This document shows, in pieces, positions 24,196 through 36,197 of a stretch of DNA of 64,000 nucleotides. The translations under genes were made by a program, and so were the position numbers. Origin of the DNA: Auriscalpium vulgare. Its lineage: Eukaryota; Basidiomycota; Agaricomycetes; Russulales; Auriscalpiaceae. The notes under the pieces are model-generated. The model was not told the DNA's origin and made no database searches. It saw nothing but the letters and a program-made list of their open reading frames with translations. Location of the stretch: positions 1,612,001 to 1,676,000 of the forward strand of contig JAHBBC010000003.1 of NCBI GenBank assembly GCA_019915015.1. The letters are read 5' to 3'. Within the stretch, counting starts at the first letter, position 1. Each line of letters starts with the position of its first letter.

Positions 24196-25106
24196 TTGGC
24201 TGTCAAACCTTTCGCCATCGACATTCTGCTTGTCACACCATCTGCCATTCACATTCTGCTTGTCAAACCATTTGCATTTTACTTGTCACACCATCAGCCA
24301 TTCATATTGTACTTGTCACACCATCAGCCATTTGCATTCTGCTTGTCACACCATCTGCCATTCACATTCTGCTTGTCATTCCATTTGCCATTCTGCTGTC
24401 CAACCATCCGCAAGTCAGATCTTGCTTGTCAAACCATTTGTCTTGCAAGGTGACATCCGACAGGCTTGACTGGGTCACCAATTGGTCCACTAAGGGTACT
24501 TATATATTGGTTGAACACTGTTTTGACTTTCTACTGCCTATTGCTGCTGCAGAAAGTTTAACTTTTCTATCAAAGTCATTTTTAATTTACTTTGGTGTAC
24601 GAAGTTATAGAATCTCACTGCAAAAAGTTTGACCTTTTCTATCAAAGACTTTTTGACTTTGCTTTGGTCCACAAAGTTGAAGAATCTCCTGCCAAGAAAG
24701 GTAAAGAATATCTCAGCCAGAAGGTTTCAATAATATCTCTAGGAAAGTTTAAGCTGTATTTAGACTATCTTTGGTTAGAAATTTAAATGGTCTTCAACCT
24801 GGTATTCAACCTTTATTTCTGGGGCATGTGGTAAAGAAATTTAGACCTTCATTAACCCAATTTTTACGAAAAAAAGCTTGTTAACAGTGTTGAAAATATT
24901 GTTAAACATATTGTTGAATAAATTTCACCTTTAATCAAATCTGGATTTAGCACATAATACAACTCATAATTTGGTGCAATATTTGGACATTAAATAACAT
25001 ATTATCCAACCTATTTTCGAAAACAAAATGTTAAATACAGTTTTAAACAGCGACCAACCCGGTTTTCAACATTTTCCGCTCAAGAAAGTTGCCCATGCTG
25101 GCAGTG
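24185..25106 (-). repeat. Right unique arm of nested element
   Basis: Inverted near-identical copy of 16472-17390, including the ~30-bp subterminal repeats (24222-24430) and the A/T-rich region. The last bases (GCTGGCAGTG) are the complement of the left terminus. Confidence 0.85.
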
Positions 25107-25109
25107 TGG
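25107..25109. repeat. TGG target duplication of nested element, right
   Basis: Right copy of the 3-bp duplication; see 16469-16471. Confidence 0.8.
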
Positions 25110-25210
25110 AGATGGTTGACATCCCAGTCGAGCACTTGCGTGATCTCATGGAGAAGGGCGAGGTCGACAAGCTCTCGAGCCTTCTTGATGATGCCTTAGC
25201 TGACCATTGA
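25110..25210 (+). pseudogene. Displaced 3' end of the hAT transposase gene
   Basis: Encodes VDIPVEHLRDLMEKGEVDKL and the natural end SSLLDDALADH, then TGA. Joined to 16471 through one shared TGG it continues the transposase frame without a shift. On its own it has no start; it is open in frame with the nested element's arm, but that join is accidental. Confidence 0.85.
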
Positions 25211-25394
25211 TTTACTGGTATTACTGCACTTTGTACTTATCATTATTGTATCATACTTATGTTCTGTTTCTGGTTTCGCATGCGGAAACTCGGAGGAGGA
25301 GCGTTAACGTGACTCATCCGTATGCGGAGCGGACTGCCTTAAGGTGCTTCAAGGCAGCCTTAAGACATTACCTAAGCTGCCTTGAGTTCGCTTT

Positions 25395-25416
25395 GCTTTG
25401 CTTCGCGGCAACACTA
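25395..25416 (-). repeat. hAT terminal inverted repeat, right
   Basis: Exact reverse complement of 12637-12658. Confidence 0.92.
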
Positions 25417-25424
25417 TGCAGGGG
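25417..25424. repeat. hAT target-site duplication, right copy
   Basis: TGCAGGGG, identical to 12629-12636. Confidence 0.9.
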
Positions 25425-28369
25425 GTGGGGCAGACAGGCGACACGTGGCGGAAGGTGCACAGGCAACGAAGCGCATTAGATGCAAACCAGGGACGAGAAA
25501 GATGGACGGGGGGAATTTACGTGCACTGGTCTATGTAGCGCATATAGCCAGCATCAGCGACTCTATGGCGATGAGTGACAAACGGCAGGTCACCATGAAC
25601 AACGAGAGCGGAGCGGGGCAGCAGCCGAATTCGCAATGGGGAAGGCGCATTGTAAGATGACATCGGCGGGACAGCACGTGGTGCGCCGAGTCCACGCGGC
25701 TCCGAGTCGTCGAGCGCTGCTGTGCAGGCGCCACACCGGCCCGATTGTTGCAAACAGCGCGGAGTGGACTGGATCTGAGTAGATGGGACAACGATATGAG
25801 CGCACGCGCCGGCAACCAGCAGTGATAACTACGTGCATGTGAAGGAGGAAACGAGGCGCCAGACGGCGACCCTATACGAAACAATGATGGGCGGAGCATG
25901 CGGGCACCCGGAAAGAGCTCCAGCAAAGCATACTCAGGTTGTTTGCGAGTTCATGGAATGTTGCGTTAAACGTTCAAGCATTCGTGTTTGTGGGCAATTG
26001 GGGCATCGGCATAAAGTCGTGACGTGACAGTGCGGGTTTTGGATCGCTCCCACCTGGAGCACGAGCACGGAAGGTGCGGCGATGCGAGGTTCGAGCACAC
26101 CTTTGTTGTCGGCATAGGTAGCTGTCGCGGGAAAATAAACGATGGGAATTCGGTGTAGATCAACCGGCAGGGCTGCAACATAAGCCGACGCAGCTGGCGG
26201 TGACTGGGTGGATTTAGGGCTTTCGAAAGCTTGAACGGCATGCGCAGCCAGGTCACGACTATCGTGGGCGTCGACTGTGTTGACGACTAAAGGTGACATC
26301 AAAGTGAGCTGCGGCGTGGAACAAGGTCTACGAGCAACGCACTTCGATTATGTTACTACATGCGGGGCACGCTGTCCGAAGGAAAGGCGTGACCCAAGGT
26401 GAGTAGCGTTGGATATTGGCAGTGATGAAGAGTATGCGCCCCGTACTGGTGCATTTGGGCTCGCGGGGGGCGCGGAAGGGGAGGAGTCAACAGGCGGGGG
26501 CTTGCGCGGGGATTTGCCCGAGGGAGGTGTAGACTATCTTGGGCGCATTCATTCTGCTTTCGGGCAGACACGGCATTGACTGTGGCACGAAGCGGCGTCA
26601 TGTTGTTGCACGATCCATGCACTCGGAGAGTTTAGGTTCTTCTACTTGCCAACATGGACCACTCCGCTCTAGCGCGACCGGAAAGCCTGTCAATGCTGGC
26701 AATCAAAAGACTGCCCACTTTCCAGCGTGAACAAGAAAACGCTCGGCATGGAAATATTACCAGCAGTAGATATCAGCAAAAGCGCACCTTCTCAGTGTCC
26801 ACGCATTGAATCCGATCATCACAAGATTATGCAAACGAAACATCTGACAGGAAGAGAGAGGAGGCAAGAAGCTGATTGTACTAACCAGATTGCGGTCGGG
26901 GTTGAGAACCAGGTAGGCCCCATCCGCAGTGGCTAGGTTGCGGTCTAATAGTAAGTACGGGGTTGGACGAGGCAAAGTCGCAAGTCGTCCGAGTCCCGAG
27001 CGGCAAGGCCGACGCGGCCCGACGGCTGTCCCCCACACCCACGTGATTCCCTACCGTTGCCTTTCCACCTAATACCACTACCAGAGGAGACAGCTTCAAA
27101 CCTTCACAGGCTCGGGATCATCTGTCTGACTATCTCAATCCTCCACCCATGTCATCCGGCTCGACCGCCGCTCTTATTTACGGAAACACGACTAAGGATT
27201 AACGTTCAACGGCGTTCAACACTTGGCTTCCGTCTGCCAGCATCTCGCGAATACAAACACCGTAACGCCGATAGCGGCAAGCCGGCCACAACAGCCGACG
27301 CGAAGATGAAGACGGGAAGCAGGGATTAGCGAACCAAGGTGAGCCTCGACGACGACGACGACAGCGAATACAACGTAACGTCGCTCGGCGTCGGCGTGAG
27401 GCCGCACACAAATTATATGCTCCTTGCTCACCTTCTCGACGTCTTGGACAGAGGAAGCCGCACTGGTTGCCGAACGTTGAAACTCGCCTACGTCGCCGGT
27501 GATGATCACGTTGATAAGCTGTAATTACCTGCTCCAGGTTAATTTTCAGCTCATCGGACAGATGGAGCAGCGAGAAGGCAAAAAAACCCCTGTTGATGAT
27601 CAGGCGACTGACATCGTGACTACGAGACTCTAGTCTCCGTAACTCGACATCAAGGTTTCAGAAGATAGTCATTCTACTCTGCACGTATTCTCGCACTGAC
27701 GACATATTATGCCAGCCATCGCCTCGGGTACGCAAGTGTGCTTCTCTCATATTGTCCGAGACTGAACCTTACCACAGAAGATAAGCAGTCATTCTGTTCA
27801 TGTACTTCTCGGCTTATCCCCGTTTTCGAGGCCAGAAAAGCTCGGTTCGGACATACCACTTGCTAGCTCTCACGGGTGAGATCTCACCTCCTGCCGCTCT
27901 CACCCGAGGCCAGACCGAAGTACGCCATGGCCTTCCCTAAGAAGGTGGATCGTGCACCGTGGGCCGCCAAGAAGAAAGCCGGTCCGCAGCTATATTGACC
28001 TCCAAGAAGACGTCGGCGGCGATCGCCTCCAGGAATAAATCCACGACAATAGTTTCGACGAGGAAATTCATGTGTGTTACGAAGATGGCAAGGTTTCGGC
28101 ATCTGCATATTGTGGTTCTCTCGCGTGGTCTCTCTTGCGTTGGCTTCCTCATGCTCTTATGTGTCCCGTTCTTTGTGTCGTTTTGGTTCAGTGCTTATCC
28201 GTTCCTCGTTTTCTCGTGCTTCTGTGTGTTCCTCATACACTGAATCTAGTGATATTGTGTCGTATGTCATCTACTGGCAGGGTCTTGGTAACATTCAGCT
28301 ACTTCGACACAGAAACCCGAAATCCAACTGGCATCAGCTCACGGGCTTCGACAAGCCCGGATGAAATAG
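25425..28369. other. Gene-poor region, no gene recognised
   Basis: About 2.9 kb with scattered short frames on both strands (longest 131 codons at 25531-25926, -). None has a recognisable motif. Frames at 27884-28152 (-) such as NFLVETIVVDLFLEAIAADV might be remnants of a gene, but no family is evident. Probably decayed intergenic DNA between the hAT target site and the NiCoT relic. Confidence 0.4.
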
Positions 28370-29350
28370 ACAGGATCGCCTACACCAAGACGCGTCTAAA
28401 CACGCACGCCATTATTGCGAGGCGACAGCGCGATGCCCCCAACGCTTCCCACCGCGCCGGACTTGTCAGTGACGTCCGTGCTGCCTTCCGACGTCCCATA
28501 GGATAGGGTGCGTAGGCAACGCGATGCACGACGTCCCACCGCGACCATGGTCGTATACTATGTCCGAGCGAGAAGAACAACCCGCAGGTCACGCCGAGGC
28601 TGATCACTGGCGCGGCGTCGCGTTGTGATCTCAACGGGCCCCAAATTTCATATCGTGCACCGTGAGTCGGGAACTGCCGCTCAGATATATGCAGTGGGTC
28701 TTGAGTATCGGCGATTCGTGGGGAACTATGAACATGAAGAGGGTTGGGAAATAAAAGCGCGAGATTCGGAATTTAATTGAAATATGAGTTCATTGCGCAT
28801 CGCGGGGCGAGAGGAGTCAAGTCACGGGTGATATGGATATGGCGAAGGAGTCCTATAGTCGACATCGAGGGCCTTAAGCTTTAAAGCATGCGCGATCCGA
28901 GATGGTTCTCGGGAGATCGAGGCGTCGCATCAGGTGTGAGCTTCTCACCCCAGCGTGACCCCACACCCGCATCGCTGCAGGAAACTTATCATAAGCTAAT
29001 CGTTGCGGAGGCCGAGATTGTCGTCGTCGATGCAGTACACAGTTCAGCTGCTCAACACTCGGGCCGGCACAAAACGCACCGGCCCGCGAAAATGGACAGC
29101 AGACGGATGTCGGGGCATCGACAGTAAAGGATGAGAAAAGTGGTAGTATGGGAATTGGGGCATAGGTGAGGAGATGCCTTCCGCGCGAGGTCGGCAACAC
29201 TAAGGAGATGCCAAGATGGGGACACGCATCCATGCAAGACCCAGAAGTCAATATTGGCCGTCCTCGAGAATTGCCCGGTTGCGAGGGTCCACAGCAGCGC
29301 AAAGTTGGCGAACAGCGTGAGGTGTCTAATGAAATAGAGGCTCGCATGCG
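28370..29350 (-). pseudogene. Decayed NiCoT nickel-transporter copy
   Basis: Three blocks match the intact NiCoT gene in order and orientation. 28370-28640 resembles 7095-7420 (the phrase CTTGTCAG-GACGTCCGTGCTG, the exon encoding TCGLFFSLGHS, and its donor region). 28975-29110 resembles the DADHI/signature-exon region near 7670. 29215-29330 resembles 7795-7930 (ACACGCAYCCAYGCAAG ... AGCGAACAG). Frames are broken by stops and indels, and exons 6-11 were not found. The hAT insertion lies between the intact gene and this relic. Coordinates are approximate. Confidence 0.7.
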
Positions 29351-31426
29351 CCAGTTTACGAGACAGATTGAGTGATCTTCCTTGTTCTGGAAAGGCGCAC
29401 TCGATGTGCTACAGCTTGTGCTGCGTTACGCGCGCGCCGCGCGTGTGGTATATTGGCGTGACTCGGGAGATCATCGACCATGATGCCCACATGACACATA
29501 GTACACGGTTCTAATCTTATTTTCCCCACAAACGCACCTCGTGAAGGAATGCTCCGATCCAAATTCCCGTTTCCGACAGGTTCTGTCGCACCTGTCCCTG
29601 CAGGGAGGGCGGGCATGGACAACATGGACGCGCTTTCTGATCAGTACTGTATTCCCGGATGACAGCCGATTAGGACAATTTGAATTAGTGATTTACACAA
29701 ATATTGATGCCGGGCCGGCGGCGACCTTCCTGTTTGTTGGGACGCTTGAGGTCGCTTGTCGTGGAAGCTGAAACGGGGCAAGGTGAAGACTGGTAGGATC
29801 TTGGTATGAGGTCGTATGCACACATGTTGGGCTTAGCTCCACGTCATCCCGGCCTCTCAAACCGCACAGCGGTCAAAGCACGACGGCCGCCGGTTTGACG
29901 GTGCAATGTCACTAGAGGCGAAGAGGACTACAGATGGCCTGACAAGAGAAAGCCGCTCTCCGGTCGGCGCCTTACGAGAATGCGCGCGGTCCACTGGCAG
30001 GAATTGGCTTCCAGAGACAGTTTTCATTTAATAGGCAGGCCAGAACGTACGGCACGCTGTCTGCGGCGTCGAACGGGTCGGGTGCTTTCGTCGGAGACCT
30101 CGGACATGCGACTGCCTTAACTTGGGATGTGGGTGCATGTCTGACACGATATGGACTTGGAAGTGCATCGATGGGAGAATAGCTTCGGTATCCTGCGGGG
30201 AAGGAAAGGGGAAGAAGCAGCCCCGCTGAGAGCATTTGGGATCTGGGGACCGCCAGCGAAGATGCAATCGGCACCCTTGGGCCGCAGCTGCCGCCCACGT
30301 TAAGCCCGCAGCGCGTCTGCGTCGACATCGATGTCACCGCCTGCATGGGCCTCGCTGGTGAGGTCACAGACAGCTGTACTCACGAGCGCTAAAATCGACC
30401 GCATGGGAAAGCAGATTAAATGGAGGAATCAGAAGATGCGAGTGATCATAGCAGCCATGCAAGGAAAATACAAGGGTTGCGCAGCTCGGATTGGCTGGAA
30501 CGTGGCGAAAGGAAGGCGGTCATCGCGACCGCCAATCAAAGGAGCGGGTATTTTAGAAGAGTCGCAGCGTCGACGGGAATCGCGATTGGAACTGCGGGGC
30601 GCTGGGGGGATGAGCCACAGAAAATGGAAACTGAGGTAATGCTGTCTGTTCATCTTCCGAGGAAATAGAGCACGACGTAGGGCAGACGACAGCGCGAGAG
30701 AACTTAATTAGATGAGCAAGCAGGCGACACGAGCTTCCAGGCAATAGTAGGGGGAGACGAAGAGACCGGGAGATATAAAGCGGTGAGAACGCCGTGAGGT
30801 GAGCCGTTCGTGGGGCCGTATTTGCCTGTGTTTGGCCCACTCGCGGTTGGAGTTCGTGTCGTCTGCGCGCCCAGACTTGCCCTTGCCCGAGCTCTTTCCT
30901 CCTGACGACCCCGCCCTTTTATTCCCCCTCCCTCCCTTCCCCCGTTTTCCCATTTTCTGCGCGTCGCCCCGTCCAGCGGTCGCCTGTACTTTTCTTGCTC
31001 TATATCTACCTCCAGGTCACCGCGTCGCGCATACAATCTAGCACCGACACATCGGCACCCAAGACCACTCTCTGTGCTTGCATATATACGTGGCCTACGC
31101 CTCCTCATCGACACTCGCACCGCTAGAGATTTGGAGAGTTGCTCCAGACTCCCGCACGCGCCCGCAAGATTTCGTCCTCCTGCGTTCATCTCTTCTTCGC
31201 TGTATATTTCTTTCTCCTCTGTTCTGCCTGCCAGTGGTATACCAGGTGCGTCTGCGTTGTCTTTGTTAAAACCCTAGCCCGCTGCTTGCGCTGCGCTCTC
31301 CCCGCAAGGCAAAAACGCTGACCGCTATACTCGAACAGTACATTCCACGTGCCTAGTAGCGCCGTCAGCTACCGCAGCCAGCCTCAACTTCCTCATTCCG
31401 CCTGCTCTATCTCATGCCATTTAGGA
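29351..31426. other. Intergenic, includes RasGEF promoter
   Basis: About 2 kb with no recognised gene. The 131-codon frame at 29972-30367 (-) and 161-codon frame at 30704-31189 (-) lack motifs. A strong pyrimidine-rich tract at 30893-30960 (CTTTCCTCC...CCCTCCCTCCCTTCCCCC) is typical of fungal core promoters and probably marks transcription initiation for the RasGEF gene, leaving a long 5' leader. Confidence 0.45.
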
Positions 31427-34400
31427 ATGTCAACGATCACCCAACTTAGGATCGACACTTCTGTCGTTCGCATTTCAGGGCCCCTGTCCTCCAAGTCACC
31501 ACTATCGTCCAAGTCTGGCTACGAGAACGGCTTAGCGCCCTCCTCGGCGTCCGACTCTGCTCACAAGCGCCTACGGAATCTTTCCCCCGTGTCCCCCACC
31601 TCGACTCTTTCTCTGGCCTCCCCCGAGGGCTCCTCTGCCGATGCGTCCACATCGTCCCTTACCCTCCCACACGCTTCCTCTTCGTACTCTGCGTCGACTA
31701 GCGTTTCCGCCGGCTCCTCTTCCAAGATGAGTCCTGTGATGGAGAACCCCCAGCCAGAGTATGTCCTTGCCATGCATGACTTTGCCGGCGAACAGAAAAA
31801 TGCAACGTGCCTGACCTTCCGCGCCGGACAAGTCATCCACGTCCTGAACCGCGACGCAAGCGGCTGGTGGGACGGCGAACTCGACGGCAGTCGGGGCTGG
31901 TTTCCTAGCAATTATGTCAATGGTGGGTTATTCGCAGACGACGATCTTCAGCCGGAAAATATGGTGAGCGGTATAACCTTCATTCAGCTTGGCATCAGTA
32001 ATAATAGATTCAACAGAAACGGCGGCCGGGACACTCCCATTCCAGGTCAACCGTTTCTACCGCATCATATGGCAGCTCGTCGTCGTCGTCGCGACAGGGC
32101 CTATTCACTCGCGATGAATATTGCCCTCCTGTCATGGTCCCCCTCCTTCACGCACTGTCCCTGCTCCAGAATGCCGTTCGCTCAAATCGAATAGCGCATT
32201 TTCAACCTTCCGTCGCGTGCCTCATATCATGTGTCCGCTCGATTCTTGCTTCTGCGGAATGCCTGTCTCGCGACGCGCCGTTGCTAAGGCGCTATCCTTC
32301 ATTGGCACAAGAACGCAAACGGGTCCTATCCGATTTGGCCAATATTGTCACCCAGGCGAAGCGTGCGTCGGCGGACGACGGCATTGACGAAGATGATCGA
32401 GATACCGAAGTTGAGAAGATGGTCCGGCTAGGCGGGCAGGTCTTTTCTCGGGTTCGGAGATTTTTGGCCATTGCCGTTCAATGCGGCGTGCAATTGCCAG
32501 ACAAGCGTTCATCTACGGACTTCACCGCGCCAAACCTATCAGAGTCCCTATCATCCCTCTCTTCTGAAGGCCCTTCGTCTTCATCGAAGCCCGCCGTTAC
32601 CACGCCAAAGTCCGGAGGCGACGAAGACGACACAATGAGGGCGGTCCCGTGGAAGACGACAAATGCGGTTGCACAGCGGACAAAGCTGCGCGCCCGGGAT
32701 CGTCCATCAACGCCGGGCACGGCGATGAAGGCGAAGAGTCTGTCAGATCTGCGGAACTCACGCAAGCTGCATCTAGGCAACAAGCGACCAGACCCCCCTC
32801 CAACGCCGGCTGTGGTGCAGCCGATCCGTGCCTTTGCCCCCGCTAACGGACGGTTGAACAGCCATAGACACGATATGTCTGTGAGCAGCATGTCGTCAAC
32901 GTCGTCTTTCTCTTCTGCAGACTCGACAAGTGCGCCTGCAACCCCTGCATTCCCCTCCGGTCCCTCCACCTACGATCAGCTCATGGATGCCCTGCGGCAC
33001 ACGCACAATCAGTATCTGTCGACCATCGCTGCATTCATTGGCCACGCACATTCCCACTCGCGGTCGTCGCATGCATCGAGTACTGGGCACATGTACGAGC
33101 TCGTGCGGGAGATTGTGGAGATTGTGTGCAAGCTGCTGCTCATCGTGGAAGGCGTGCTGCACCACCCCACTGTCCCGTCGCACAAGGCCGCAAACCTGAA
33201 GGCCGCCAAGGAGGGCCTGTACGACATGACGAGCTCCCTCGCGGACTCTGTGCGGTTACTGACGGGGTGCCTTCCCCCGACCATGACCGAGGAGCAGGAG
33301 AAGGCGGCGTTGATACGTTCGGCGACAGACGCGCTGAAGGCCGGCGCGGACTGCGTCGCCGCGGTGAAGATGTGCCTGTCGCGCTCGTCGTCCGCCGACA
33401 ATCCATTCATCATTGAGATTCCCGGCTCGTCCGAGGAGTTCCCAGAGTCGATTAATCCGCAATCCTTCCTCCAGAGTATGCAGCATCCGCGCCTCACTAA
33501 GTCCATTAGCCTGGACGAGCTGCATGCACCTGTGATGCCGAGCGACGACGAGGATGCAACGATACATGTGATGCACCACTCTCCCAGTGCGATGTTCCGC
33601 ACGCACGAGCAGCCCATCATCGAGGTTTCCGAAGACGACGTTCCCAGCTCGCCAATGGAAACGGTGGGCGACCACCTGCAGCCGTCGATCGCACAGCAGA
33701 TGGATGGCCGGACATCGCCAACGCTGCAAACCAATCGTGCAGACCTCCCTGCAGACTTGCAGTCCCTTCAATCAGTGGCACGCACCGAGGACGATCGGAC
33801 AACTTGGGAGGGCAGCCATCGGAACCACGACGAGGGCAAGCTCATCGAAGAGCATATCCTGAACGGGGACCTGCCTTCCGTACCGCTAGCGTCTATCCCC
33901 GAGTTCATGCATCCCATTGACTCGGAATCGTGGACGCAGTCGCACGACTACTCGCTTGAGGACGTCGCGTACAACACCGAGGCTGTCCTGGTCGGCGCGA
34001 GCATGCAGGCGCTGGTAGAGAAGATGACGCCACATGCATCTATCGTCGACGCCGCTTTCTCTGCCGTTTTCTGGATGACGTTTCGCCTCTTTTCGTCGCC
34101 CACAGAGCTTCTGCAGGTCGTCATTGATCGCTACAACCTCGTGCCTGCGCCAGACATGACCGAGGAGCGCATCTGGTTATGGCAGCAGCGCAAGGGCCTT
34201 CCCGTGCGCCTGCGCGTGTCGAATTTCATCAAGGTGTGGCTCGAGATGCACTGGCGGCCGGCGTCGGACAACGTGGTGCTCCCACTGCTGCTCGACTTCA
34301 ATCGCGACGCGCTCGCGTCGATGTTCCCGGGCCCCGCGCAGCGCATACACGAGCTCATTATGATGCGTCTCCACCAGCATGACGACGGCGTGCTCATGAC

Positions 34401-35639
34401 GCCGCGCCTCGACCGTGTGCGCGACGCGGGCATGCCGATCAACCCGCCGACGATCAACTCGCCGTCCGAGATCCCGCGGCCAGTCATGACCAAGGCGCTC
34501 TTCTCACACCTCCGCGCGCGCAACTTCGGCAGCATCGCGATCACGGACTTCGACTCGCTTGAGCTTGCACGCCAGATGACAATCATGGAGTGCAACCTGT
34601 TCTGTGCGATCCCCGCGGACGAGGTGCTGGAGAGCGGGGTGGAGGGCGCGAAGCCGCCGGTGAATGTGCGCGCGGTGTCGAGTCTAAGCACGATTATCAC
34701 GGGGTGGGTAGCCGAGAGTATCCTGAACGAGGTCGATATCAAGAAGCGCACGGGGCTTGTGAAGTTCTTCATCAAGCTTGCTGATGTGAGCCTGTCGTGC
34801 CGCTGCAGTGGATGAAGTGACATTGACGCTATCTTCACAGCGATGTACTACGCTGCATAACTTCAGCACGTCGCGGTCGATTCTTGCTGCCCTCGACTCA
34901 TCGACCATCTCACGTCTTCAGCAGACTTGGATTGTACGCCTCTTCGTGGCTTCGGCGCGCGACGTGACTGATTTGGATGTTCTTGTTTGCAGAATGTTCC
35001 CCAGAAGCAGAAATTGCAGTTGGACGTGATTCGGAAGCTCGCCGAACACGCACGCAACTACCATGAGTACCGCTCGCGGCTGCGGAACACGTCACCACCT
35101 GCTGTTCCATTCCTCGGTGGGTCTCTTCCTGAGATGCCGAGGCTTTGCTGATGCGATAATCCACAGGTCTCTATCTGACTGATCTAACGTTCTGCCGCGA
35201 GGGCAACCCGTCGCACAGAACATCCCCACTGGCCGCGGACAAGAAGCTGATCAACTTCAACAAATACCACAAGATGGCGCGCATCGTGCAAGGTACGTCG
35301 CGCACGATTGTATGCATGTTTCTCGACTTCGTGCTCAACGTCGTTGTTTGCCTGTAGATATGCAGCGCTTCCAGGTCCCGTACACGCTGAAGGAGATTCC
35401 AGAGGTGCAGGCATACCTCACTGATGCGTTCGAACGGTCGAAGCACCACGGCGACTTGCAGGACTTGTATCGCCGCAGGTGCGAGGGATCCCGCTGCTCT
35501 TTCGCTGCGACGTGCTGATTGGTTTTGTAGTTTGCTTGTCGAGCCCAAACAGCCTGCCGACACACCGCCCGCGGGCGACGTCCGGCAACTCTTCCCATGG
35601 GCCAACCGCTCGTCCTCCCAGCAGCCCCTCCCGATCTAA
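31427..35639 (+). CDS. SH3-domain Ras guanine nucleotide exchange factor (Cdc25 type)
   Basis: Activates Ras by promoting GDP release, acting upstream of cAMP/PKA or MAPK signalling. Exons: 31427-31963, 32017-34785, 34841-34933, 34993-35116, 35167-35292, 35358-35478, 35531-35639; 3879 nt, 1292 aa. Ser-rich N-terminus, then an SH3 domain at about residues 110-165 (YVLAMHDFAGEQ, GWWDGELDGSRGWFPSNYV). A conserved helical region follows (MVPLLHALSLLQNAVRSNRI), then long disordered parts. RasGEF_N lies around residues 830-960 (WLWQQRKGLPVRLRVSNFIK). The catalytic Cdc25 domain starts at LELARQMTIMECNLFCAI and includes FIKLADRCTTLHNFSTSRSI and FLGLYLTDLTFCREGNPS. Introns are concentrated in the catalytic domain. 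The end is LFPWANRSSSQQPLPI. Confidence 0.92.
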
Positions 35640-36197
35640 TACCCCTTCGCCACATTGTATCCGCACCAACAATCACATCATTCGTCATTCGTCATTCATC
35701 TTCCCTTCCTCACATCTGGCTTTGCACGCATCCTTCGTCTTGTCACCTCGGGCTCTCTCCCTCTCCCTGTGTTCATTCCCTTTCTCTTCCTTCCTTCCAT
35801 TTCTCCTGGATTCGCTGTTAAACCTAGATCTGCTGATGGTCTTTCGCACAGACCTTGTCGCCTCACGTCCCTCACCTCGTTGTCTGTTCGTATTCATTGT
35901 CGTATATTACCCGCATTTTTATCGATTTATGCCGTATATCCGTCCAACACGCGCCACGCCACATACCCCCCTCCCCCATCTCCACCGTCCCTGTGGTATT
36001 TTCGCACATATCTATAGCTATTGCTTTCCATCAGATGTACGAGGCTGCGAGAAGTGCACGGGAATGTTGTCACGAATTGGATCATAATTACATCCACGCA
36101 GCGCGAAACGAAACGAACGGGAGAGGATTCCAAGGTATGTTATACTGTGGGAGACTCCTGGGGAAATTACATCCAAGCAATAAATAATGGGAAGCCG
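35640..36197. other. Intergenic, convergent 3' flanks
   Basis: Pyrimidine-rich DNA (35700-35900) after the RasGEF stop; it faces the 3' end of the AN1/CaaX region. No gene recognised. Short open frames here are Ser/Pro/Leu-rich because of the CT bias. Confidence 0.4.

Larger units (their letters stand above)
16472..25106. mobile_element. Giant CACTA-like fold-back element nested in the hAT gene
   Basis: An 8,635-bp insertion. The outer 0.9 kb of each end (16472-17390 and 24185-25106) are near-identical inverted repeats; in the stretch I compared base by base (about 80 bp) only two differences appeared. The ends are CACTGCCAGCATGG... with a TGG target duplication, the pattern of EnSpm/CACTA elements (CACTA/CACTG ends, 3-bp duplication). 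Inside the unique ends come ~30-bp subterminal repeats, then 1.3-1.9 kb of GTCAACG / GTCCACC / CCCCCGT-type heptamer arrays in inverted orientation, so the arms exceed 2 kb. The central 3.6 kb has a third heptamer block, a diverged ~285-bp tandem repeat and an unassigned segment with splice-like signals. No transposase was recognised, so it should be non-autonomous. The very long repeat-built arms also recall Drosophila fold-back elements, but those make longer duplications. Confidence 0.82.
12637..25416 (+). mobile_element. hAT DNA transposon, interrupted by a nested element
   Basis: A 12,780-bp interval; about 4,142 bp belong to the hAT element once the nested insertion (16,472-25,106 plus one TGG) is removed. 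Perfect 22-bp terminal inverted repeats (12637-12658 and 25395-25416, beginning TAGTGTTGCCGCGAAGC) are flanked by an exact 8-bp duplication TGCAGGGG. The coding part is a ten-exon transposase on the plus strand. Left subterminal DNA (12659-13035) holds small palindromes such as GCTTCAAGCTTGAAGC and AACCTTAAGGTT; right subterminal DNA (25211-25394) has related CCTTAAGG and GCTTCAAGG motifs. Perfect ends and an open transposase frame suggest a relatively young insertion. Confidence 0.92.

Noticed and set aside
16472..25106. Two separate TE copies in opposite orientation instead of one element
   Set aside because: One TGG duplication, matched ends, and exact restoration of the hAT frame on removing the whole segment support a single insertion, though its interior may have been built in steps.
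25028..25210. 60-codon open frame as an independent small gene
   Set aside because: Its first half is the nested element's inverted arm and its second half is the displaced hAT transposase end; the fusion is a by-product of insertion.
30704..31189. 161-codon minus-strand frame upstream of RasGEF
   Set aside because: It lies over the pyrimidine-rich promoter tract, has no motif, and its Arg/Gly-rich content follows from base composition.
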